DNA from: Gnetum montanum
Taxonomy: Eukaryota; Streptophyta; Gnetopsida; Gnetales; Gnetaceae
Length of the DNA: 64,000 bases
Assembly: GCA_015680685.1 (NCBI GenBank)
Contig: MNCI01027447.1
Location: 198,638 to 262,637, forward strand
Direction of reading: 5' to 3'
The notes under the pieces were generated by a model. That model saw only the letters and a program-made list of their open reading frames with translations. It had not been told where the DNA came from and made no database searches. Shown here one piece after another: positions 1 through 10,989 of the stretch (positions are counted from its first letter, which is position 1; each line of letters begins with the position of its first letter). Both the position numbers and the translations under genes were made by a program.

Positions 1-264
1 AGTAATCTCGATCTTTATTTCTGGTCATGTGCGTGTCCAAGTATGTCACACTCGAATAAAGGTTCTATACAATTACAATCACCACACTGCGGGCATACAC
101 TGGGAGGAAAAGGGTTGAGAGAAAAATGAAAACTAAAAACTAACTTTAAACTAACTAAATTCCAACTCCCCTTTATCGGAATGTCTACCTCTTATTTATA
201 GATGAGGAGACAGGCTACGATATCGCGTACGCGACATCACGGTGAACTAAATGGTAACTCATCA
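1..264 (-). mobile_element. Partial LTR at window edge (Athila-like family)
   Basis: The sequence ends in CTCATCA at 258-264, so on the minus strand this LTR begins TGATGAG like the complete LTRs in the window. It also has the family's TATA region (ttatttatagatg near 190-204) and a decayed copy of the GATATCGCGTACGCGA palindrome near 220-235. The rest lies left of the window. The bases after 264 lack the purine tract that follows the 3' LTRs here, so it could be a solo LTR or one end of an element inserted into RE2. Confidence 0.7.
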
Positions 265-529
265 CTAATATATGAAATGAGTGCCATGGGTATGCTACCA
301 AGTTCCACCAACACATAAATAATTGTAGAATTTTTGCACATTGAATTTGAGCAATGCTAGTGAATTGAATTATTTTATAACCTTACTGCTGGAAGCTGTA
401 GGATCTAAGAACGAAGTGATTTGGACAAACAGTTAGAAAGTTATGGACTTTGGAAGGTGTTGGGCTCTAAAAAATGGCAAAAACTCCATTCTTGTTGTGA
501 AGCAAATAATAAAAATTTCAAAGTGTGTA

Positions 530-640
530 GTGGTATTTATAGATTTTTTGTGTTGTGTTGTGGGGCCTAGTCAATGAGGCCTCATTGATGGGGTCGACTG
601 TGTCGACTAGGCCTAGTTGACATAGCTATTGACCATCATT
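530..640 (-). promoter_or_regulatory. Internal U3-like promoter region of RE2
   Basis: On the minus strand a TATA-like box (CTATAAATAC, 533-542) is preceded by a cluster of GGCCTAGT and GTCGAC motifs at about 555-630. The same motifs occur in the U3 of this element's own 5' LTR at 16245-16310, including GGCCTAGTCAATG-like and CCTAGTTGACA-like words. In RE4 the matching internal position carries RE4's own U3 motifs instead. This suggests an internal promoter reading toward the third ORF. No transcript evidence is available here. Confidence 0.4.
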
Positions 641-1616
641 AACTTTGGAAAACTTTGAAAATACAAGAAGTTTTTGGGATCAAATGGAAGCCCAAAAAGC
701 CATGAACATGATGGAAATAGTAGAAGAGGGTGTTGAAGTTCCAAAAATTTAGAAATTTGAAAAAATGGTTGGAGAATGAAGTTTTATGAAATTTTAAGAA
801 TCATAGAGTTGGATGCATAATGGGGCACACGAAAAATATGATTGCAGCAATGTCTAGGATAAAGAGCTTAACTATCCAAACCAAGAGATATGCAAGTGGG
901 TCCTCCCCATGGTAGGCACATGCCCTTTTTGCCCTTGCATAATGTCAACTAAAGAGTCTGTGGGCCCCATGATCAATTAATCCTTATAAAAAGTTAAGGG
1001 CCAACCTAGAAGAATCTATCCAAGAATGCTAACACATCAAACTAAGGCATCGAGCTTAACATGGAACCCAGTAATGAGGTGAATGATGGATAGCATAAGT
1101 GGATGATTGAGAGGATGGAATGAAGTCCCAAATCATGGTCACATGAAGTCCCTTATGGAAATTATGTTTAAATGACCTGATAAGGTCCAACCTTAGTCTA
1201 GACCAAAACCAACCACTTTTAGTAACTTTGCATCACCACTCTAAGACCAGTCCACCCCTCAAAACATAAGCTTGCACCATAGATTAAACACTACTCCTTA
1301 TTTAGGCGGAAGCAGGAAGTGAAAAAGGACCTTAATTAGAGGGGACCTTCAAGCATGTGTAACATGTCTTTCTAGTCCCATAACCAATGCTTGTAGCCCA
1401 TTATTTTGTCTAAGGGGTATGCTTTGAATTCCCATCTTGTTTGTTTGTTTTTTAATTTTTTTTTATGATGGGAACCACACCATGCAAAGGCTAATGTCAA
1501 CTTTCTAGTATTGGATGATGCGGAACGATAAGAAATCCATGAAAACATACAAGCACACAAGCAAGTAGAAAGGAACAAAGAGTATTAAATCCCCTTGAAG
1601 TCGCATCCATTTGAAA

Positions 1617-1621
1617 CCTTT
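1617..1621. repeat. Target site duplication of RE1, left copy
   Basis: CCTTT stands directly before the RE1 LTR (TGATGAG at 1622). The same five bases follow the other LTR at 8574-8578. Joining the flanks at this site restores a continuous RE2 3' region. Confidence 0.85.
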
Positions 1622-2399
1622 TGATGAGTGGCGAGATACACCTACACTCAACCATACAAATACGAGCGTAGCATGTGTGATCTGGTCAAACTCTGCAGAC
1701 TAAGTGCCTACACGCCCATAGAACACTTAGGGTTAATCATTCGTTGTCTTCCCAGACTTACTTGTAGTTGTCATGGTGTATGGTTAAGTAAGTCTGAGGT
1801 ATATGATTTTTATAGTTTTTATGTTTTTTTTCCTATGCTATTGAGTTGAAGGGTTGAGAAACTAATTGCTAACTCTAACTAATGAACTAAGTCTAAATTA
1901 CCTAGCATCAGCATCCGTTCCCACTTACCATACACACCCTGAACCGATGCAACTATAGCTACCAAACGCTAATCATTGCTGGGATCACCATGTGTAACAC
2001 ACGTGCTCAAAGTGGTCGTACTGAGGCACTAAACTAGGAGAGAAAGGTTGAGAGAGAAAGCAGTAAATAACGAGTAATAAATAACAAATAATAAATAACA
2101 ATAATAAAATCCTATTCCATGCACTGCAAGGTTTATCCGAGAAGCTCGTCTTTATTGTCGTACACAAACTTGTGTTCAGGTACAATGTTTACTCGAATAA
2201 ATATTCATTCACTTTAGGACTCCTACTACAGGCACACGGAAAATATTCTATCTCTGGAGTGATCAATCTACCAGAGTTTCCCTACTATCTAGCCTAGGAT
2301 GACGAAACAAGGGAGAGCCACCTCTTATTTATAGATATGACGGCACATCGTGATATCACGTACACGATATCGTAGCCCATGTGATATCGTGTCCCATCA
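1622..2399 (-). repeat. 3' LTR of RE1
   Basis: The LTR runs from TGATGAGTGG to CCCATCA (778 bp). On the minus strand it holds U3 palindromes of the GCGATATCGC type (decayed, 2346-2390), a TATA box (tatttatagat, 2328-2338) and then R/U5. Compared with the right LTR it has many C-to-T and G-to-A changes, often at former CpG sites, for example TGTGAT against CGCGAT near 1675. A short run of Cs after 2399 reads as a purine tract on the coding strand. Confidence 0.9.
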
Positions 2400-4364
2400 T
2401 ACCCCCATGAATAAATGAAAACTTGTCCTCGAGTTCATTACAATAATATCAAGAAGGTATGGGATTATTGACTCAAAATGAAACTAATGGTATGACATGT
2501 GAACGGATCATCATTACAAGACTTAACAAAATTGGTGTTCATGACAATAAGAGTAAACACCTTATTACATTGACATCAGGCCGTAGTTGGCAGCTGAGAA
2601 AGAGAGAGAGAAAGAAGTGTTGCTGCTGCCAATGCCAAGATTATGCCTTTCGTTGTCCATCCGTAAGCACACCATTGGTCTTGCTCCTTGCATAGCTGCT
2701 TCTAGCACTGCTCCATTCCAAGCGTTCCTTCTAGATCTAGTCCGTTGTTGCATGATCGCCATCTGCACACACAACACAATCTTATATTAGCAAGGGTAAA
2801 TGAATCATCATGTAATTGAGAGCTTGCTTCGGTGAAAGGTCCAATTGGCTGGGTTGTGGTATGGCTAATACAGATCTAGAGATATATTAATAGTGACTAC
2901 CGAAGGTGTAGGGGTTAGGAAAAAATCGAAAAAATCAGGGCTAGGAGAAAATCGAAAAAATTGGGCCCCGTACCCCATGACTAATCGTGAGCCTCCGGTA
3001 GCGTTAGAATGGAGAAAGAAAAGGAATAAGAAAGATAGATAAAAAGGGACAACTATGACACCAATGAAGTGGATGTCAAGATGGAAATGAACAAAATAAA
3101 ATTAATTGCAAAAATGTTAGGGAAAAGAAGTTAATAAATGCACCAAATAGGAATGTCGGTGGGTCCTTCCCAAAGCAGGCTCATGCCCTTAATGCCCTGA
3201 CAAACCCACATGCAAAGAGTCCGTAGGCTCTGGCAATGTCCTTTGGAACAAGAGTTAAAGTCTTAACCATAAGAATTTACCAAAAAGAACACGATGTATC
3301 TACCAAGATATATACTAATGATACAACTCTCAATGAGGTGAATAGTGGAGAGAAGGGTGGAGAGAAGAGAATGGAATGGAATCCTAAGAACAAGGTGGTG
3401 TACAGCCCCTTGTGTATTGCATGATTAATGTGACTTGGCAAATCTCAGCCCCATAACTAGTGCTTGTAGCCCAAGAGGTTATTCCGTCTAAGGGGTGTAC
3501 TTTGAATTTTCACTTATTCTCTCTTTTTTTGGTTCTTTCTTCTCTTTTTTATTTTTTGTATTTTGTGTTTTGTGTTTTGTGTTTTTATGCATGAGAACCA
3601 CACCATGCAAAGACTTCTTATTTTTATTGGCTCAGCTTCCCGATGATTGGGTAACGTCAGACCAGTGAGAAGACTCAAGAACAAAACATCCAAGCACCCA
3701 AGAGAACAGCCAACACAAATGCATCAAGTTCTCTTGAAGTCACACCCTTTTCAATCCTTGAGTCCTTCCTTAGTTTGAGAAATGCCTAGTCACCGATTTG
3801 TTAAAGTTCTCATTTAGAAAGAAATTGTACATTTCCAAGCTAAGAGAGACCATAGAAACTGGTGGATGGATGGATGAAGTGAACTCATTTCCTGCCATAC
3901 CAAAATAAACATACCTTAGTATCAACATCATGACTTAAAGGTAAAAACCAAACATTAGCAATCAATAAGAAAAACAGCTCATACCATCATTTTGAACACT
4001 TATTGGGTGACAAACTTACAGGGTGGATCACACACACACACAAAATGGAAAAGTATAATGATGTTGAAAAATAAAAACAAGAAAAGTTAAAGAAATGTGT
4101 AAAACAAAAACAAGAAAAGTTGAAGAAATTTGTAAAACAAAAACAAGAAAAGTTAAAGAAATTTGTAAAACAAAAACAAGAAAAGTTAAAGAAATTTGTA
4201 AAACAAAAACTTGTAAAACAAAAATGTGTAAAACAAAAACGTGTAAAAAAAAAACTTAAATAGAACTGAGGGCCCCAAATGATTAGAATAGGTGGCCATC
4301 TCACCCATGACTGAATTGCAAGGGAGAGATCTAAAATAATGAGCATCTATTTGAATTTTGTAAA
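2400..4364 (-). mobile_element. RE1 3' noncoding region
   Basis: It starts with a PPT-like tract, then 'gaaaacttgtcctcgag', which recurs next to the LTRs of RE3 and RE4. Blocks at 3150-3210, 3430-3620 and 3720-3960 match RE2 and RE4 3' regions. No large third ORF is present where RE3 and RE4 have one. The only open frame there is a 70-residue minus-strand ORF at 2565-2777, rich in Arg, Met and Ser, which I do not recognise. RE1 seems to have lost most of the third ORF as well as pol. Confidence 0.6.
4030..4260. repeat. A-rich minisatellite, about 33-bp unit
   Basis: Four adjoining copies of a roughly 33-bp unit (core 'caagaaaagttaaagaaa') run from about 4064 to 4201, followed by shorter 'tgtaaaacaaaaa' units. 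The 119-residue minus-strand ORF across it (Phe/Cys repeats) is a by-product of the repeat. Similar A-rich tracts lie at the matching place in RE2 (8820-9035) and RE4 (59930-60120). Confidence 0.8.
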
Positions 4365-5010
4365 AGTGCCCAACTTCTCCCAACTGATGTTCTTAGATTA
4401 AGGGGTGGAAGTTGGCGACGCTCATATTCCAATGTGTCTATGCCTTTGTTGTTAACATGAGTTGTACTCCTAGTTCGTTCCGTGCATGTTGGGTTGCTCT
4501 TTCTAGTAGCTGTCAACCACAGGGTGTCTACTACTGGTGTGGTTGCTACATACAGGCACAATTGAATTTGTGTTTCTTGGGCAAACTGACTACATGGAAG
4601 AGATGCTGAACATTCTTCCATGTCATCACCCTCTGAGTCATTGTATGTGATGGACGGAACTTTCTTCTTCTTGATCTTTCCATAAATGTTTATCTTAGAT
4701 ATCTACAAAGAAAGATCGTGGATCCCTAGGTACGCATCTACTGTACTTAGCCATGGCCTTCCCATTATAATTGGGAAGCCTTCGTTGTTACTGTTAACTT
4801 CAATCACCAAGAAGTCAACTGGGTATGACCAACCACACATAGTGGTAACAATGTCCTCCATCAATCCCAAGGGAATGATGATGGACTAGTCTGCCAGCTC
4901 TAGTTGAATGTTGCTCTTCTTAATTTGGGGCAGGTTCCAAGCTTGATACATCTCTCGTGAAATTAAGTTGACTCCGAAACCTGAGTCAAGAAGAGCCTTA
5001 TGTGGTTCAT
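4365..5010 (-). pseudogene. RE1 aspartic protease and downstream linker, remnant
   Basis: On the minus strand at about 4930-5005 the frame reads LLDSGFGVNLIS, followed by REMYQAWNLP. This is a retropepsin core with the D-S-G catalytic triplet and the hydrophobic strand after it, as in Ty3/Athila Gag-Pol. The linker down to 4365 (containing LWLTATRKSN) aligns with the segment between protease and RT in RE2 at 12030-12250. RT does not follow: the sequence switches straight to the 3' noncoding region. In-frame stops show it is dead. Confidence 0.7.
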
Positions 5011-7619
5011 TCTCAACAATTTGTAAATAGATTAAGGGGCTCCCATGGTCAGATAGTTTCCTGGGAAAGTGGCCTACCTTATCCAGTCGGTTACGATATG
5101 TGTTAACATAACCGTATGCGTTGAGCTCAGATTTTGATTTGAAGGGAGCTCCGAAGCCTTGTGTGTTGAAGGAGTATACATAGGCTCAACCACTTGTTGT
5201 TGTGAGAGCTTGTCTGGGCTTCTGGTTCTGAAGAAAGATCTCCTCTTTTTACAGTTGTCAAAACCAGCAGTGAGTTGAATGTTTACAGCCCTCGTAGCGT
5301 GGCATTGTTGCGGTTGAGTAGGGAGTTCCCCTTGCATTGTTGGAGCAGGTTGTATGGGAAATACAGGTGGAAGAGGTGTGGATGGAGTTAGAGGATGGTG
5401 TATATGTGGGATGTCTCCCGAAGGAGAAGGAGTCCTCCTAAAGTACTCCCAAACTTGGTAGTGACGTTGGGGAGTTTTGTGACCCATAGACTCACTTGGT
5501 GAAACTGGCTGCTGCACATAATAACCATATGGATTGGGTTGCCGGTAAGGGTACTGTTGTGTTGGCGGTGGCATCCCCCATGATTATGGGTATTGCCACT
5601 ACTGATGTTGTCTGACGGGTTGTGGGAGTTCCACTTGGATAGTATGTTAGTGGTTGGTGGAACTGTCTTAGGTTACCTTGAGGATAAGGTAACCTTCGGG
5701 GTGTTTACCATTGGTTAAGTCTCAGATTAAGTGCATACACCCCAGACTCTTGTAGATGTGAGATGATTGGACAACATCCCTTAGGATGGTCATAGTGGTA
5801 GATCTCACATCCACCATCATTGTTTGTGTCTAAATCCACAACCTCATCGGAGATAGTAATTTTCCCCTTACCCTTGTTATGTGCAGGGTCTAAATCTCTC
5901 CGCTTTGTCTTACCTTTGTCACTACTTCGTTTGTCCTTAGACTCCTCTATGATTTTCAGGATAGTTTCAAGTCTAGAATTTAAGGAATCCCACAATTGAT
6001 CTACCTTAGTTGATACTTCTGTTGTTAGTTTTTGAATCGGCAAGGTTTTTCTATTCACCAACTCTTCAAGTGGTGACTCATCCTCTTAATCGCAAAATTT
6101 CACTCCCTTCTTTCAAAGAGAGGGATCACGGTTGTATTCTTCCACACTTTCTCTTTTGCATAGCTCACCTTCTTCTTTTGCTACTTGTTCCAACAATCGA
6201 TGAACTTCATGGGCTCTAAGTTCTGATAATCTTCCTAGGGCATAAGTCCCAAGGGTTCTTCAAGTTTCATACCTTAGCCCATCTATGATGTGGTGAAGTT
6301 GATCCTGTTGAGCGTATCCATGGCCCGGGCAATGATGTAGCAATGCATAGTAGCAGCCCATGGCAGCATCCAAGGGTTCATGAGTACCTTGCTTCCATCC
6401 TTGGATTTTCTTACGCAAATTAGACACTCTAGAGTACTTTTGATACTTATTGTTGAAGATTTCTAACATCGTACTCCACCTCCTGATGGTTTCCGATTCT
6501 AAGGACCGGTACTAACTCTTTGCTTCCTTGGTGAGTGTCCTAGGAAAAAACTTTAGTTTCTGCCACTCGTTCTCTATGTTCTGCAAGGTGCAGGCATCGG
6601 GGAATGCCTATAAATGATGTTGCGGATCTGCGTTGTATCTCCCTTCAAAGCGTGGGATATTGTTCATGTCTAAATGCTTGATCTGACTGTCCTTTAAATG
6701 CCTTGTTGGAATTCTCACTGCCTCCGTTATGTCAAGCATACTTCAGGTTGCAAGTAGGGGCTCGTCATGATCATCTCTTTCATGATGCTTGTGATTTCTT
6801 CATTGTTCCCTACTTTCCCTTCGTTCGTGCCCTTGTCCTCTCTCTCAACTTTCCCGCCGAGGTCTCTCATTTTGTCTACCTCTATCCTCACCGTTATGTT
6901 CATGATGGCAGCACCCAGATGTGGAAGAAGAGGGTGAGTGATGAGATGAAGGAGAAGAAGAAGGAGAACCATCACCATGACGATGTTTCCTACCTTCTCT
7001 TCAGCTGCTTCAGCCCTGATCATGATAACGATCTAAGTGCTTGTCCTTGTTATATGTTTGTTCCCTCTATGAACAGTTGGTGTTCACGGGGATCAGAACC
7101 AGTGTTATGTATCGTTGAATGTAAGTTTTGATACCCTACCTCCTCACCATCATTAGGAGGGGGAACATCATTTGATAGAGAACCCATTATAATGGGTTCA
7201 TCATCTCCTATTTCACTAAGGACGTGCAGGACCCCTTTGCCCTTCAACAGTGTATGTTGGCTCTCCTACCTTAAGTCGCTCATACATTGTAAAGCTATGG
7301 GATGGTAACCCCTTATGTCAAAGTCTTCCGCAACGTATTCAACATATAATTCTATCATGTCAATCTGTGCCAAAGCACGGAGGTGCATGTTAGGGACTAA
7401 TCAATCTGGAGGTAACACGATGTTACCTTGCAAATCTCTCCATCGTAGCTATTCATCTTGATGGAGGATAAAGGTAAAGTTTGGAATATACTCATCAGGA
7501 TGAGTATAGACTATTCAGTATTGTTGAGGACTTAGTAGATTTAGGTTATGTTTTTTTGACTGCCGACTGTTCTTTGTATGATCCCTAGGTGGTGAGTTGC
7601 TTTTGTTAGAAGAATACAT
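5011..7619 (-). pseudogene. RE1 gag, degenerate
   Basis: The frame can start at ATG 7619 (MYSSNKSNSPP), about 120 bases inside the primer site. It has an N-terminal part with DEYIPNFTFILHQDE, a capsid-like core at 6260-6469 (LRKKIQGWKQGT, then HHCPGHGYAQQDQLHHIIDGL) resembling the Athila gag domain, and a charged segment. A zinc-knuckle-like site lies near 5780-5830 (CEIYHYDHPKGCC; one expected Cys is Tyr). The C-terminal tail at 5074-5574 is rich in Pro and Gln. Stops and frameshifts break the frame, for example near 7520, 6480-6720 and 5575-5700. In an active element this would be the capsid protein. Confidence 0.75.
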
Positions 7620-7739
7620 TTTTATCGGTGTGCTAATTTTACCATTATATAATTTCTCATTTGATTAACCCGAAGGTTCGTTTAGGCTCCCAATGATGTG
7701 AGTGATGTCCTATGTTCTATTCAGCGCACAAACACTTAG

Positions 7740-7757
7740 TCCCTAGCAACGGTGCCA
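7740..7757 (-). promoter_or_regulatory. RE1 primer binding site, tRNA-Asp type
   Basis: On the minus strand, one base inside the LTR, lies TGGCACCGTTGCTAGGGA. From memory of the plant tRNA-Asp 3' end, 15 of 18 bases pair, and two of the three mismatches look like CpG decay. A tRNA-Asp primer is typical of the Athila group and fixes the 5' end of the element at the right LTR. Confidence 0.8.
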
Positions 7758-7758
7758 A

Positions 7759-8573
7759 TGATGAGTGACGAGATACCCCTACACTCAACCATACGAATAC
7801 GAGCGTAGCACACGCGATCTAGTCAAACTCTGTAGACTAAGTGCCTACATGGCCATGGAACACTTAGGGTTAATCATTCGTTGTCTTCCTAGACTTACTT
7901 GTAGTTGTCACGGTGTATGGTTAAGTAAGTCCGAGGTATATGATTTTTATAGTTTTTATGTTTTTTTTCCTATGCCATTGAGTTGAAGGGTTGAGAAACT
8001 AATTTCTAACTCTAACTAATGGACTAAGTCTAAATTATCTAGCATCAGCATCTGTTCCCACTTACTGTACACACCCTGAACTGATGCAACCGTGGCTACC
8101 AAACGCTAATCATTGCTGGGATCACCATGCGTAACGCATGTGCTCGAAGTGATCGTACTGAGGCACTTAACTAGGAGAGAAGGGTTGAGAGAGAAAGTAG
8201 TAAATAATGAGTAATAAATACTAGATAATAAATAACAGTAATAAAATCCTATTCCATGCGCTACAAGGTTTATCCGAGAAGCTCATCTTTATTGCTGTAC
8301 ACAAACTTGTGTTCAAGTACAATGTTTGCTCAAATAAAGATCCGTTCACTTTAGGACTCCTACTGCGGGCACATGGAAAATATTCTATCTCTGGAGTGAT
8401 CAATCTACCAAATTTTCCCTACTATCTAGCCTAGGATGATGAAATAAGGAAGAGCTCCTCTTATTTATGGATATGATGGTGCACCGCGATATCACGTACG
8501 CAATATCGCGAGGGATGCGATATCGTGACAGCCATGAACCCTAAACCCTAAACCCTAAACCCTAAACCCATCA
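7759..8573 (-). repeat. 5' LTR of RE1
   Basis: The LTR runs from TGATGAGTGA to CCCATCA (815 bp). It is collinear with 1622-2399 except for about 37 extra bases near the outer end, which include a telomere-like tract. The U3 palindromes are at about 8478-8527 and the TATA box near 8460-8470. CCTTT (8574-8578) follows as the target duplication. Confidence 0.9.
8539..8569. repeat. Plant telomere-type repeat inside LTR end
   Basis: There are four exact CCCTAAA units followed by CCC. They lie in an insertion of about 37 bases between '...gatatcgtg' and the last bases 'CCCATCA' of the RE1 5' LTR. The partner LTR lacks it, so it arose after that LTR copy was made or during its insertion. Confidence 0.95.
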
Positions 8574-8578
8574 CCTTT
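8574..8578. repeat. Target site duplication of RE1, right copy
   Basis: CCTTT follows the terminal CATCA and matches 1617-1621. Confidence 0.85.
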
Positions 8579-8819
8579 GAATTCTTTCCAAGTTCAGAAA
8601 CTACCAAGGTCACAAGTTTGTTATTTTTATTAATGAAAAGGAACCGCATATTCCTGAAATAAGGAAAACCATATAGTTTATGGATGGGTGGATGACATGG
8701 ACTCACTGACAATTCCATAAAATCAGATATCAGAATTCAAAAATAGAAATCAAACATTAGCAAACAGCAACATTGGCACTATGTCTTGTGGTAATAAAGC
8801 ACTTTCATTAGCAAAAATA

Positions 8820-9035
8820 ATGAAAAGTCACAAAAAATAAAGTAAAATATATAAGAAAGTATAAAATATTTAAGAAAGATCAAACATACTAACAATGTTA
8901 CAAAACAAAAATTAAGAGAATCAATAGAGTGAAAAACCAAAAAGGGGTAAAAATCAACAAAGTGTAAAGCAAAAATGTGTAAACAAAAAAATTAAAAATA
9001 AAAATGTGTAAAATAAAAAAGTGAAAAACTAAGGA
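8820..9035. repeat. A-rich tract 3' of RE2 integrase
   Basis: This is an irregular A-rich tract with repeated 'aaaatgtgtaaa' and 'aaagtgtaaa' words. It holds the same place as the 33-bp minisatellite of RE1 and the A-rich tract of RE4, between a conserved 'ggtggatg' block and the end of integrase. Confidence 0.6.
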
Positions 9036-9339
9036 GCCATGTGTATGGTTAGCATGGATGGCCATCTCCCCCACAACTGGGTTGAAATGAGGAGATGCGG
9101 AATATAGAGCATGGTTCTCCATCTAATGAGGTATTAGTTGCACTGGCTTGCTTTGGCTCCAGGATAGGTTTCACTTGTTGGATGTTGACCAACTATTTTT
9201 TGTTTGATCTCTTAGGTTTGAAGATTAATATGGCTCTAGAAGAAAAAGTTTTGTCAATTATATAAGGTCCCTCCCACAATGTTCAAAACTTTGTTTTTTG
9301 AGGTATGTGTATGGGATTCTAGTAGAGAACCTTATCTTC

Positions 9340-10260
9340 ATGTTGAAATTTTACTTTTTGTATTCTAAGGTCATGACATTTTTTTGTTATATCCCTTGTG
9401 TACTTCATTCGAAGATAGCACCACTAATCAGTTTTCATCTAGCACATTCAAGTTGATCAATCTTTCTCTTTGTGCTAGGCTTAGGTCAAGGTCCAAGTCA
9501 CAAGATGTTGAAAGTGTACAAAGTTCAATTTGGACTGGAAGTGTTGGAAATTTTCCATACATTATCTCATAGGAAGAGTAGCCTATGGGGAGTTTTCACA
9601 TGGAGTGGTAGGCCCAAAGGATGTTGTTAAGTTTTATGCTCCAGTCTCTCCTATATTTGCTTACAGTTCTTGTTAAGATCTTTGTGATATCCCTATTGGT
9701 GACTTCTACTTGACCATTGGCTTGGGGGTGATAAGGTGTTGTTAATTTATGTTCAACCCCCAAGTGTTGTATCAGCTTCCAAAAAGTGGCACCTGTAAAA
9801 TGGATTCTATTGTAAGAAATTAGTGCATGTGGCACACCAAACCCATTTATAATGTGTTAGTGTACAAATCAAGTAGCAGTAGATCATGTATAGTCGGTGA
9901 CAACTATTGCTTGTGCCCTTTTGGTGCAGTAGTCAACTGCCACGATAATGTATGCCTTTCCATTGGACATGGGTATGATGGGACCCATGAAGTCAATGCC
10001 CCATATGTCAAAGGGCTCTACTGGTTGAATCCACTATTGAGGATCCTCCATTTGAGTGGTCATCCCATCATTTCATTGACAGCATTCGTAGGATTGGACA
10101 ACCTGGTGGACATCCCTGAAGATTGTAGGCCAATAGTATCCTGCCATTAGGATTTTTATGGCCATGCATCTCCCTGCATAGTGGTCTCTACAAGGACCTT
10201 CATGAGCATCCTAGAGAACATGCAATTAGTCTACATCAGGGACAAACTAATGAATTAGGC
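9340..10260 (-). pseudogene. RE2 integrase, degenerate
   Basis: Reading minus from 10260: an H2C2-like remnant (AGYYWPTIF near 10130), then the core with [11 protein letters not shown] (first Asp present, about 10000). Next comes HALISYNRIHFTG at 9790-9830, where the second catalytic Asp of the usual SDxGTHF word is replaced by Tyr. Then TPYHPQANGQVEVTNRD (catalytic Glu present, about 9700), the RDWSIKLNNILWAYHS block, and a C-terminal YGKFPTLP word near 9555. In an active element it would insert the cDNA. The missing Asp and stops near 9895 and 10080 show it is dead. Confidence 0.85.
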
Positions 10261-10479
10261 AATCAACCCATACCTTGTAAACATGTCCATTGATTTCCAT
10301 GAAGTACTTAGCTTGATGAAGAAACTATTGTTTCTTCCTAAAGTCCATATCTTGTGGCATCTCTTGAGTAAGAAGGTAACTGAGGATGCCTTCATACCAT
10401 TTTGATTTGATATGCACTTGGTCATTTATCACTCCTGTAAAGAGGAGTTAGTCTAGAAATTGATTGGAAAGTGGATTCT

Positions 10480-10900
10480 CCTCCTCTTTGTTATCACATC
10501 TTAACCAAGAGAGATGGTCAGTGATCACATTCTTAGTTCCTTTTTGATCTACCATTGTGAGATCAAATTCCTACAAGATCATGAGCCACCATATGATATG
10601 GGGACTCACCATTGGCTTATTCATTAAGAAGCGAATGCCACTATGACCTATGTGCACAAATACTTTATAGCTAAGCACATAGTACCTAAACTTTTTGAGA
10701 GCATACATCACTGCCATTAGTTCTTTCTTAGTTATGGTGTAATTCAAATGGGCACCCACAATGCTTCAGCTTGTGTAGTGGATGTAATATGGATGTTTCT
10801 TATCGTCCAACTATGTAAGCATGGCTTCCAAGGCATAATTAGATGCATCTATCATTATATGGAATGGTCTAAACAAGTCTAGTGCTCGTAAAATTAGAGT
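10480..10900 (-). pseudogene. RE2 RNase H, degenerate
   Basis: The open frame at 10571-10759 reads LNYTITKKELMAVMYALKKF, then VFVHIGHSGIRFLMNK. This is the Ty3 RNase H block with the ELMAV-ALKKFR helix. The usual HTDH is HIGH here, so an active-site Asp is lost. It follows RT and precedes integrase, as expected. Confidence 0.8.
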
Positions 10901-10989
10901 TTTTACAAGTTTTTTCTTTAGCTATTGAAATGCATGTTTGCACTCCTTAGTCTAGATGAATGGAGAAATTTTCTTTATAAGCTCAACCA

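Larger units (their letters stand above)
265..1621 (-). mobile_element. RE2, 3' internal region (left of nested RE1)
   Basis: This stretch matches, block by block, the internal 3' region of RE4 (about 58300-59650). Shared blocks include 'gcaaaaactcc', a 'gcaagtgggtcc' block, 'gaaccacaccatgcaaag', and a 'cttgaagtc' block just before 1617. After the nested RE1 the same region resumes at 8579, so 265-1621 and 8579-15410 are one element cut in two. I see no long open frame. The 68-residue minus-strand ORF at 1372-1578 resembles nothing I know. Confidence 0.6.
1622..8573 (-). mobile_element. RE1: nested, RT/INT-deleted Athila-like element
   Basis: This is a two-ended LTR element of about 6.95 kb: LTR 1622-2399, internal region 2400-7758, LTR 7759-8573, with CCTTT target duplications on both sides. 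The primer site next to the right LTR and the gag order show it reads on the minus strand. Gag and protease remnants are present. RT, RNase H and integrase are missing: the linker after protease joins the 3' noncoding region at about 4365, skipping roughly 2.9 kb that RE2 still has (about 9130-12030). The element is therefore non-autonomous. It sits inside RE2. Confidence 0.85.

Noticed and set aside
3987-4346. 119-residue Phe/Cys-repeat protein
   Set aside because: It is produced by the A-rich 33-bp minisatellite.
6703-7131. 142-residue plus-strand frame in RE1
   Set aside because: It is the antisense of gag; the element reads on the minus strand.
8820-9035. CRISPR-like or other spaced array in A-rich tracts
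   Set aside because: Irregular units without spacers, and the genome is a plant nuclear genome.
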